A stretch of 5,933 bases of DNA from the NCBI GenBank assembly GCA_019090565.1, contig JAHRVS010000075.1:1-5933 (forward strand), read 5' to 3'. This document shows, in pieces, positions 1-5,499 of this stretch. The first letter of the stretch is position 1. Every line of letters starts with the position of its first letter. The position numbers and the translations under genes are program-made. This stretch comes from Gammaproteobacteria bacterium (GTDB lineage: Bacteria > Pseudomonadota > Gammaproteobacteria > Pseudomonadales > UBA3067). The notes beneath the pieces were generated by a model that saw only the letters and a program-made list of their open reading frames with translations, did no database searches and had not been told where the DNA came from.

Positions 1-1052
1 AAGCACGTGTTGCCTGCGAAACCCTTGTTAAAACGGGTATGGTGGTGGTGGCTGGTGAAGTAACCACCAGTGGCTATGTCGACATTGAAGACACCGTGCG
101 CGATGTGGTGCGTGGCATCGGTTACACCAGCTCTGATGTCGGATTCGACGCATCTTCCTGTGCGGTATTGAGCGCAATCGGCAAACAATCTCCTGATATC
201 GCCATGGGCGTTGATGAAGACCCTGATCATGAACAAGGTGCCGGTGACCAAGGTATGATGTTTGGTTATGCCTCCGACGAAACCGATGTGTTGATGCCTG
301 CGCCCATTACTTATGCCCACCGTTTAGTGAAACGGCAGGCTGCTGAGCGTAAAAACGGCAACCTTTCTTGGTTACGACCCGATGCAAAAAGCCAGGTCAC
401 TTTCCGCTATGATGATCAAGGTCGCCCTGCAGCCATTGATGCGGTGGTTCTATCCACCCAGCATGACCCTGATATTTCTCAAAAAGACCTGAAAGAAGCC
501 GTGATGGAACACATCATAAAACCGGTGCTTCCGAGCGAATGGTTAACGGCTGATACCAAGTATTTTATTAATCCCACAGGCTTATTTGTCATTGGTGGCC
601 CAGTGGGTGACTGTGGGTTGACTGGCCGTAAAATTATCGTCGATACCTATGGTGGTATGGCCCGTCATGGTGGTGGTGCATTTTCTGGTAAAGACCCCTC
701 AAAAGTGGACCGGTCTGCGGCTTATGCAACGCGCTATGTGGCAAAAAACATTGTTGCATCGGGCTTGGCAAGTCGTTGTGAAATCCAAGTCTCTTATGCC
801 ATTGGTGTTGCAGAGCCAACGTCTATCAGTGTGAACACCTACGGCACGGGTAAAATTGCTGACGATAAAATTGTTGGCCTTATTCGTGAGGTGTTTGACC
901 TGAAACCAAAAGGGCTTATACAAATGCTCGACCTGAAACGCCCGATCTACCGTGATACGGCAGCCTACGGTCACTTTGGTCGAGAAGAAGCGCAGTTCAG
1001 TTGGGAGCAAACCAACAAAGCGGATGAGATTAAAGATTTAGCGGGCCTTTAA
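1..1052 (+). CDS. metK: S-adenosylmethionine synthetase (methionine adenosyltransferase), 5' end cut by window
   Basis: Cytosolic enzyme that makes S-adenosylmethionine, the general methyl donor, from methionine and ATP. The reading frame is open from the first bases: codons from position 3 read ARVACETLVKTG, which runs directly into the first in-frame ATG at 39. That ATG is therefore internal, and about 37 N-terminal residues lie outside the window, judged against the 384-residue E. coli protein. Both family signatures are visible: GAGDQG at 237-254, and the glycine-rich GGGAFSGKD loop at 669-695, followed by PSKVDRSAAY. The blocks ETDVLMPAPITYAHRL, GDCGLTGRKIIVDTYGG and TAAYGHFGRE match the family throughout, and the gene ends normally in AGL before TAA. 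The protein is intact apart from the missing start. ahcY follows after 102 bp on the same strand, which fits a methyl-cycle neighbourhood. Identification is essentially certain; the start, promoter and any upstream riboswitch are out of view. Confidence 0.98.
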   Translation, partial: ARVACETLVKTGMVVVAGEVTTSGYVDIEDTVRDVVRGIGYTSSDVGFDASSCAVLSAIGKQSPDIAMGVDEDPDHEQGAGDQGMMFGYASDETDVLMPAPITYAHRLVKRQAAERKNGNLSWLRPDAKSQVTFRYDDQGRPAAIDAVVLSTQHDPDISQKDLKEAVMEHIIKPVLPSEWLTADTKYFINPTGLFVIGGPVGDCGLTGRKIIVDTYGGMARHGGGAFSGKDPSKVDRSAAYATRYVAKNIVASGLASRCEIQVSYAIGVAEPTSISVNTYGTGKIADDKIVGLIREVFDLKPKGLIQMLDLKRPIYRDTAAYGHFGREEAQFSWEQTNKADEIKDLAGL

Positions 1053-1111
1053 GTTATATTTTAATTTAGAGGTAGTGTATTTTGGGGCTTTTTTGTTCCA
1101 AGTGCTGCTTC

Positions 1112-1134
1112 TAGGTACAACAAATTAGGTACAA
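1112..1134 (+). repeat. Direct repeat in the metK-ahcY spacer, overlapping possible promoter elements
   Basis: The nonamer TAGGTACAA occurs at 1112-1120 and again at 1126-1134, 14 bp apart from start to start, just upstream of ahcY. Each copy contains a -10-like hexamer: TACAAC at 1116-1121 and TACAAT at 1130-1135. A poor -35-like TTGTTC at 1093-1098 lies 17 bp before the first. The repeat itself is plain in the sequence. A role as an ahcY promoter or as a paired regulator site is a guess. A weak hairpin at 1082-1101 (TTGGGGC with GTTCCAA, two G-U pairs, six-T loop) sits just before it. I see no convincing terminator after metK, so read-through from metK into ahcY is also possible. Confidence 0.45.
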
Positions 1135-1154
1135 TAATTTCTTCAGGAAAAAAA

Positions 1155-2552
1155 ATGAGCACAGAAACTACTGATTATAAAGTGGCGGATATCAGCCTTG
1201 CTGATTGGGGCCGTAAAGAAATCTCCATCGCCGAATCTGAAATGCCTGCATTGATGGCCTTACGCACAAAGTATTCTGCGGAGCAGCCACTTAAGGATGC
1301 GCGCATCATTGGTTGCATCCACATGACCGTGCAAACGGCAGTGTTGATTGAAACCTTGACCGAACTGGGAGCAGAGGTGCGCTGGTCGTCCTGTAATATT
1401 TTCTCTACACAGGACCATGCCGCCGCCGCAATCGCCGCAGTGGGTGTGCCGGTATACGCATGGAAAGGCCAAACCGAAGACGAAAGCGCTTGGTGTATTG
1501 AGCAAACCATCTTATGCAATGGCGAGCCGTGGGACTGCAACATGATTTTGGACGATGGCGGTGACTTAACCGGCATGGTGCATGACAAGTACCCGGCTAT
1601 GCTGGATAAAATTCACGGAATTACAGAAGAAACCACTACCGGTGTGCACCGTTTGGTGGAAATGATGAACGAAGGCAGCTTGAAAGTGCCGGCGATCAAC
1701 GTGAATGACTCTGTGACAAAATCTAAAAATGACAACAAGTACGGCTGTCGTCATAGCCTGAATGATGGCGTTAAGCGTGGCACTGACATGCTGCTTTCCG
1801 GCAAAAAAGCCTTGGTTGTGGGCTACGGCGATGTGGGCAAAGGGTCTGCTCAGAGTCTGTCTCAGGAAAAAATGATTGTTAAAGTGGTCGAAATTGATCC
1901 TATCTGTGCCATGCAAGCCTGTATGGATGGCTTTGAAGTGGTTTCTGCTTACAAAAATGGCGTGAATACCGGCAAGTTGGAAGATATCGATACGGCCGTA
2001 CTGGGTAACACTGACTTAATCGTCACCACTACTGGTAATATTGATGTTTGCGATAAAAACATGCTGCAAACTGTTAAAAAAGGCGCCGTGATTTGTAATA
2101 TCGGCCACTTCGATAACGAAATTGACACCCAATTTATGCGGGATAACTGGGTATGGGAAGAAGTTAAGCCCCAAGTGCATAAGATTTATCGTGCAGCGTC
2201 TAAAGATGCGCAGCTTGGTGTTGATGCCGACTATATTTTGCTTTTATCCGAAGGCCGTTTGGTCAACTTGGGGAATGCCACAGGGCATCCCTCGCGTATT
2301 ATGGATGGCTCTTTTGCTAATCAGGTGCTCGCTCAGATTCACATGTATGATGAAAAATTTGCGGATTTACCTGCCGCAGAAAAAGCGGGGAAAATTACCG
2401 TTGAAGTGTTACCGAAAAAGCTTGACGAAGAAGTGGCTGCTCACATGGTCGCTGGTTTTGGTGGCGTGGTAACACGCATGACAGATCAGCAAGCCGATTA
2501 TATTGGTGTTTCTGCCGATGGCCCTTATAAGCCAGACAGCTACAAGTACTAA
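1155..2552 (+). CDS. ahcY: S-adenosylhomocysteine hydrolase (adenosylhomocysteinase)
   Basis: NAD-dependent cytosolic enzyme that reversibly splits S-adenosylhomocysteine into adenosine and homocysteine, relieving product inhibition of methyltransferases. The 465-residue product is full length for the Pseudomonas-type enzyme. The first signature, SSCNIFSTQDHAAAAI, spans residues 79-94. Substrate and catalytic residues known from the family are present: His56, the DDGGD segment near 133, EETTTG near 158, and Lys189/Asp193 in SVTKSKND. The Rossmann NAD site GYGDVGKG is at 223-230, CNIGHFDNEID follows near 314, and the C-terminal GPYKPDSYKY supplies the Lys459/Tyr463 pair that reaches into the partner subunit's cofactor site. 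The sequence lacks the roughly 40-residue insert found before EETTTG in mycobacterial-type enzymes. The ATG at 1155 is supported by CAGGA at 1144-1148 and by the conserved DYKVADISLADWGR start. metK lies upstream and metF downstream, but a strong terminator directly follows this gene. Confidence 0.98.
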   Translation: MSTETTDYKVADISLADWGRKEISIAESEMPALMALRTKYSAEQPLKDARIIGCIHMTVQTAVLIETLTELGAEVRWSSCNIFSTQDHAAAAIAAVGVPVYAWKGQTEDESAWCIEQTILCNGEPWDCNMILDDGGDLTGMVHDKYPAMLDKIHGITEETTTGVHRLVEMMNEGSLKVPAINVNDSVTKSKNDNKYGCRHSLNDGVKRGTDMLLSGKKALVVGYGDVGKGSAQSLSQEKMIVKVVEIDPICAMQACMDGFEVVSAYKNGVNTGKLEDIDTAVLGNTDLIVTTTGNIDVCDKNMLQTVKKGAVICNIGHFDNEIDTQFMRDNWVWEEVKPQVHKIYRAASKDAQLGVDADYILLLSEGRLVNLGNATGHPSRIMDGSFANQVLAQIHMYDEKFADLPAAEKAGKITVEVLPKKLDEEVAAHMVAGFGGVVTRMTDQQADYIGVSADGPYKPDSYKY

Positions 2553-2564
2553 GCAGCCTTTTTT

Positions 2565-2601
2565 GCATGGCAAGCGCTCGCTTGCCATGCAGGTGTTTTT
2601 T
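2565..2601 (+). terminator. Rho-independent terminator after ahcY
   Basis: A perfect 11-bp inverted repeat, GCATGGCAAGC at 2565-2575 and GCTTGCCATGC at 2580-2590 around a GCTC loop, is followed after five bases by a run of six T at 2596-2601. It begins 12 bp after the ahcY stop codon. Another T run lies just before the stem, so the structure has no matching U-tract on the - strand and is directional for ahcY. It implies that metF is transcribed mainly from its own promoter or by read-through. Confidence 0.9.
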
Positions 2602-2768
2602 CTCTGCAGGGCACCGCTGAAAATGGTGACTTTCTCGTGAGAGCAAGAAAGCCTTGCGTGGCACTTAGGTCGAGGTCTCTGGTTTAGCAGAAGCCCTCGT
2701 CGGTGATGGTGCTCTTGCGTGAAGCGTGTATTTTGAACGTTGCTCTGATTTTAATCTGGTGAAAGATT
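2602..2768 (+). other. metF leader with two hairpins
   Basis: This 167-base stretch lies between the ahcY terminator and the metF start. It can form a hairpin at 2643-2657 (GCAAG, five-base loop, CTTGC). It can form a longer one at 2671-2699: CGAGG pairs with CCTCG, then after a mismatch C pairs with G, and after a bulged A, TCTG pairs with CAGA around a six-base loop. The octamer CTTGCGTG occurs at 2653-2660 and 2714-2721, so the second copy could compete with the first for pairing to GCAAG. I found no clear sigma-70 promoter, MetJ-type box or MetR-type box, and no recognised SAM or SAH riboswitch core. The hairpins are visible; any regulatory role is inference. The metF ribosome site is probably GGTGAA at 2758-2763. 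Confidence 0.4.
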
Positions 2769-3632
2769 ATGACTACAGAAGCCGTTTTTAACGGTCGATT
2801 CAGCTTTGAATTTTTTCCCCCAAAAACGGATAAGGGCACTGAAAAGTTGCGACAAGTTCGTGAGCAACTTGCTACGCGCAATCCGGATTTTTTCTCAGTC
2901 ACTTATGGGGCAGGAGGTTCAACCCGAGATAAGACCTTCAGTACCGTCAAGGAAGTGAAGCAGGCCGGTTACCAGGTGGCACCGCATCTCTCTTTTGGGG
3001 GGGATGATTCCGATGCGGTTTTGGAGTTGTTAACGCAATATCAACAACAAGGCATCAACCGTATTGTGGCACTGCGGGGTGACTTGCCGTCCGGCGTTGG
3101 GCCGCAGGCGCATTTGGTTTATGCCAGTGAGTTGGTGGCGTTTATTAAAAAGCACTTTGGTGATGCTTTTCACCTTGAAGTGGCTTGCTACCCCGAGTCC
3201 CACCCTGATTCGGCCAATATGGACAAAGACCTGGAATACTTTAAGCAGAAAGTGGATGCCGGTGCCGACAGCGCGATCACTCAGTATTTCTATAATGCCG
3301 ATGCCTATTTCTATTATTTAGAACGTACGCAGAAGTTAGGCATCGACATTCCTATTTATGCGGGCATTATGCCCATCACTAACTTTGCCAGCTTGCAGCG
3401 TTTTTCGAATATGTGCGGAGCAGAAATTCCCCGTTGGATCGGTAAGCAGCTTGAAGCATACGGTGATGATTTAGAAAGCGTGAAAGCCTTTGGTCTAGAC
3501 GTGGTGACTGATTTGTGTGAAACCCTGTTAGAAGGAGGCGCACCGGGAATGCATTTCTACACCATGAACCAGGTAGAGCCGACTCTCTCGATTTGGGACA
3601 ACCTTGGTTTGAATAATGTAACGCCGGCATAA
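2769..3632 (+). CDS. metF: 5,10-methylenetetrahydrofolate reductase
   Basis: Cytosolic flavoenzyme that reduces 5,10-methylene-tetrahydrofolate to 5-methyl-tetrahydrofolate, the methyl donor for remethylating homocysteine to methionine. At 287 residues it is close to the roughly 300 usual for bacterial MetF and forms a single TIM-barrel FAD domain, without the regulatory C-terminal domain of eukaryotic enzymes. Landmarks in order are FSFEFFPPK at residues 11-19 with the catalytic Glu14 (E. coli Glu28), SVTYGAGGS at 43-51, LRGD at 102-105 with Asp105 (E. coli Asp120), ITQYFYNAD at 170-178 with folate-contacting Gln172 (E. coli Gln183), MPITN at 201-205, Phe212 (E. coli Phe223), and GMHFYTMN at 260-267. 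The ATG at 2769 follows GGTGAA by five bases and gives the expected short N-terminus before FSFEFFPP. It lies 216 bp after ahcY and works in the same cycle, but the intervening terminator suggests partly independent expression. No key residue is missing. Confidence 0.97.
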   Translation: MTTEAVFNGRFSFEFFPPKTDKGTEKLRQVREQLATRNPDFFSVTYGAGGSTRDKTFSTVKEVKQAGYQVAPHLSFGGDDSDAVLELLTQYQQQGINRIVALRGDLPSGVGPQAHLVYASELVAFIKKHFGDAFHLEVACYPESHPDSANMDKDLEYFKQKVDAGADSAITQYFYNADAYFYYLERTQKLGIDIPIYAGIMPITNFASLQRFSNMCGAEIPRWIGKQLEAYGDDLESVKAFGLDVVTDLCETLLEGGAPGMHFYTMNQVEPTLSIWDNLGLNNVTPA

Positions 3633-3713
3633 GAACAGGTATTTTGATATGGAAAAGGTCTCTAGCAGGCGGTTGAAACTTTACTGACTCAGCGAAGCTC
3701 AACAATTTGTTAG

Positions 3714-3767
3714 GGCGCCTTTAAACGTGTCTCCTTTACGTGAAGCAGCGTCACCGCTTAAGGCGCC
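3714..3767. repeat. Imperfect inverted repeat downstream of metF
   Basis: GGCGCCTTTAA at 3714-3724 can pair with TTAAGGCGCC at 3758-3767 (one bulged T) around a 33-base loop. The loop holds a small nested repeat, GTGA and TCAC, at about 3740-3754. The outer stem is GC-rich and stable on either strand, but neither side has a T run, so it is not a classic terminator. It lies about 80 bp past the metF stop in the convergent region and could shape the 3' end of the metF mRNA. Function is unknown. Confidence 0.5.
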
Positions 3768-3784
3768 TGCAAAGCCGGCATACA

Positions 3785-3797
3785 GTGCATTGTGCAC
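3785..3797. repeat. Short palindrome in the metF-yjdM spacer
   Basis: GTGCA and TGCAC flank a TTG loop, forming a perfect five-base-pair inverted repeat just ahead of the terminator hairpin. It may be chance. It is recorded because it is one of three inverted repeats within about 120 bp. Confidence 0.3.
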
Positions 3798-3801
3798 AGG
3801 G

Positions 3802-3855
3802 TTTCCGCGCGGGGTGTTGTTGCCGCGCGCGAAATCACTCTTTTTATATTTTTTT
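3802..3855 (+). terminator. Probable terminator between convergent metF and yjdM
   Basis: TTTCCGCGCGG at 3802-3812 pairs with CCGCGCGCGAAA at 3823-3834 (one extra base) around a ten-base loop. This very GC-rich stem is followed by a T-rich tail with five T at 3841-3845 and seven T at 3849-3855. A gap of about six bases between stem and first T run makes it imperfect. It would stop + strand transcription about 170 bp after metF. On the - strand the same stem lies just past the yjdM stop but lacks a following U-tract, so it serves yjdM less convincingly. The T-rich tail overlaps the last codons and stop of yjdM. Confidence 0.6.
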
Positions 3856-4185
3856 CACAAACTGTGACTTCAGCTTCATGGGCCCTATGCCTGTGATTTT
3901 ACAATCAATATCGTGATCTCCCTCCACTAAGCGAATGTTTTTAACTTTCGTCCCTACTTTTATGACAGACGAAGAGCCTTTGACCTTGAGGTCTTTAATG
4001 ACGGTGACGCTGTCTCCATCACTGAGGGTATTTCCGTTGGAATCTTTTACCACAAGTGCAACGTCGTCATCACTGCTGCTTTCACTGGTGGACCACTCAT
4101 GGGCGCACTCTGGGCATATCAATTGCCCCGCATCTTCATAGGCATAAGGGGATTGGCATTTAGGGCAAGGAGGTAAATCACTCAT
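3844..4185 (-). CDS. yjdM: Zinc-ribbon protein YjdM (PhnA family)
   Basis: Small cytosolic protein of 113 residues, nearly the same length and sequence as E. coli YjdM. The old name PhnA came from its position near the phosphonate operon. It is not the phosphonoacetate hydrolase also called PhnA, and its molecular role is not established. Two CxxC pairs, CPKC at residues 7-10 and CPEC at 24-27, form the N-terminal zinc ribbon. A Ser/Asp-rich linker at about 32-41 follows. The highly conserved C-terminal domain from about 43 includes DGDSVTVIKDLKVKGSSS, KVGTKVKNIRLVEGDHDIDC and GPMKLKSQFVKK, usually described as a small beta-barrel. The ATG at 4185 is preceded at five bases by AGGA and starts just before the first zinc pair, so the start is secure. 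The gene stands alone, convergent with metF and 198 bp downstream of the barrel-protein gene on the same strand. No phosphonate genes are nearby. Confidence 0.95.
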   Translation of the reverse strand: MSDLPPCPKCQSPYAYEDAGQLICPECAHEWSTSESSSDDDVALVVKDSNGNTLSDGDSVTVIKDLKVKGSSSVIKVGTKVKNIRLVEGDHDIDCKITGIGPMKLKSQFVKKI

Positions 4186-4239
4186 AGGAATCCTGTGTGT
4201 TTATTATGGGTATCTCTAAAATGTACATTTAATACGATA

Positions 4240-4349
4240 GCAGTATCACTGCCTTAGCGAGTCAGTAGAAAAAGCGGCAGATTTAAGTAGCTTAAGATAA
4301 ACGAACAGAGTTACCTGTTTTACAAACATGCGAACTATGGGTAATTACC
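4240..4349. promoter_or_regulatory. Short palindromes upstream of yjdM
   Basis: The 198-bp gap between yjdM and the barrel gene must hold the yjdM promoter unless the genes are co-transcribed. It contains three small perfect palindromes: GCAGT-ATC-ACTGC at 4240-4252, TTAAG-TAG-CTTAA at 4283-4295 and GGTAATTACC at 4340-4349. A weaker AACAG/CTGTT pair lies near 4314-4329. On the - strand a -10-like CATAAT lies at about 4202-4207, with no good -35. No strong terminator for the barrel gene is visible. Any operator role is a guess. Confidence 0.25.
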
Positions 4350-4383
4350 GATAAGCCCCAGCCATTCTACACCATGGCCAAAA

Positions 4384-5433
4384 TCAGCCAGGAAAGAGAG
4401 GCATGCTAACCCCTATAATAATATCGGCCTGTCCATCAGTGACCGGCAATGTAAAATATAAATTCAAATATTTGCCGCCTTCACCCTTCCAACTGGTAGT
4501 GAGCTTGGCTGAGCCGGAATCATAGGTGGCACTTTTGGTTTGATGGGTTAGCAATTCGGCGTCACGCCATACAAATGTAGAGCGGGTGACTATAGAATGT
4601 TGGTACTGCACGGTAACAGTGAAATCATAAGTGATTGCGTAAGACAAACCAATGGCCGTAGAGACACTGTGGCCCGGCTGAACCTCTGTGAGTACACCAG
4701 GAAGGCTAGCATTATCTAGGAAAAAGGTTCGTGACTGATTAAAGCCATCTGTCTCAGGGTTAAAAGTAAAACTCGCGCTCCCAAAGCCAATTAATGGGTC
4801 AAATACTTTGAAAAAGGTTGAGCCGATAGCGACTGAAGGAAATCCCTGGCCGGTTGATTGCTCTTTGCCGACTTCTATTTCGTAGGGATTAATTCCCGTT
4901 GGTACGCTGAGGGACAAAAACACGAGAGAAGTCATTGCACCCTTTTCGCTGGGACGAGGTTGCCAGCGTACAGAGGCTTGTGCGTCTCCGATATCTGTCG
5001 TCGTGATGCCATTAAGTTCGTCGTCTTTTATATAGAAAGGCAGGGATACGTCGAGACTGAGGTTTTTTGTTAGGCCGTAATCAAAACTGACCGTTGTTGA
5101 AAGGGTGCGTTCGCTGTCCGAGGTAATATCCAGCATAGTAAATCGACCGTCGATTAAAAAAAATGTCGGGCGGTTAGACTGGTAGTAAGAGTAGTTGGCG
5201 TTCAAGGAGGCAGAGTATTTTCCTTTACCTGGTAGTGAATAGTTATCTTCCGTCTTGCTGAAAATATCTTTGGCGCTCTCTTCGCTCGATGCCTCGCCCT
5301 CCTTAGGGGCGAGCATTTCTTTAATGGCTTTTTTGCTTGGTTTTTCCGCACTATTAACCTGCGTGCTGAGTGCGCCGCCCAGTAAGCCCAAACAGCTTAG
5401 CAAGGCGATGTGTCGTGAGGGTAATTTCAGCAT
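4384..5433 (-). CDS. Outer-membrane beta-barrel protein, FapF-like candidate
   Basis: The 349-residue product begins with a Sec signal peptide: basic start, hydrophobic IALLSCLGLLGGALS at residues 9-23, and likely cleavage after VNSA at 29. A charged, helix-prone stretch rich in Lys, Glu and Ser follows at about 30-65, then NYSLPGKGKYSAS leads into alternating amphipathic strands to the end. Typical pieces are LSTTVSFDYGLTKNLSLDVS, IGDAQASVRWQP, SLSVPTG and SVAIGSTFFKVFDPLIGFGS. This pattern fits the Phenol_MetA_deg-like 'transporter' barrels of the outer membrane. FapF, the secretion pore of functional amyloid, has the same plan: signal peptide, N-terminal helical plug, linker and barrel. 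Pairing with the upstream C39 peptidase gene, 66 bp away on the same strand, supports that reading. Against it, the protein is shorter than Pseudomonas FapF (roughly 430 residues), the helix is short, and the C-terminus PLFPG lacks the usual terminal aromatic. The barrel call is strong; the Fap assignment is moderate. The ribosome site is weak (AGAGA about ten bases before the ATG). Confidence 0.8.
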   Translation of the reverse strand: MLKLPSRHIALLSCLGLLGGALSTQVNSAEKPSKKAIKEMLAPKEGEASSEESAKDIFSKTEDNYSLPGKGKYSASLNANYSYYQSNRPTFFLIDGRFTMLDITSDSERTLSTTVSFDYGLTKNLSLDVSLPFYIKDDELNGITTTDIGDAQASVRWQPRPSEKGAMTSLVFLSLSVPTGINPYEIEVGKEQSTGQGFPSVAIGSTFFKVFDPLIGFGSASFTFNPETDGFNQSRTFFLDNASLPGVLTEVQPGHSVSTAIGLSYAITYDFTVTVQYQHSIVTRSTFVWRDAELLTHQTKSATYDSGSAKLTTSWKGEGGKYLNLYFTLPVTDGQADIIIGVSMPLFPG

Positions 5434-5499
5434 AACTGATAAATCTCTGTTTATATGTTGTGAGGCTCTGGATTTTTGGCCATTTGAATGGTAAGGCTG

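Noticed and set aside
634..1010. Open frames antisense or out of frame to metK, with similar ones under ahcY, metF and yjdM.
   Set aside because: They lie wholly within well-identified genes, have low-complexity translations with no motifs, and have no ribosome sites worth noting.
1101..1108. AGTGCTGC resembles part of the SAH riboswitch core.
   Set aside because: The surrounding conserved bases and the required stems are absent; eight similar bases are not enough.
2733..2755. TTGAAC and TTTAAT before metF as a promoter.
   Set aside because: The spacer is only 11 bp, and the implied start would fall on the ribosome site.
3649..3687. Twelve-codon mini-ORF (MEKVSSRRLKLY) just after metF, with AGG nine bases upstream.
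   Set aside because: Too short to tell from chance and matches nothing known.
3691..3800. Integron attC-like site: GCTCAAC fits RYYYAAC and is followed by AACAA/TTGTT and a large inverted repeat.
   Set aside because: No matching GTTRRRY core is found at the far end, no integrase or cassette is present, and both flanks are ordinary chromosomal genes.
4305..4335. AACAG/CTGTT hairpin as a terminator for the barrel gene.
   Set aside because: The stem is five AT-rich base pairs and no T run follows on the - strand.
5386..5400. Possible lipobox (LLSC) in the barrel protein's signal peptide.
   Set aside because: The Cys sits inside the hydrophobic core, the -2 residue is Leu, and a better signal peptidase I site (VNSA) follows; a lipoprotein is unlikely for a barrel.
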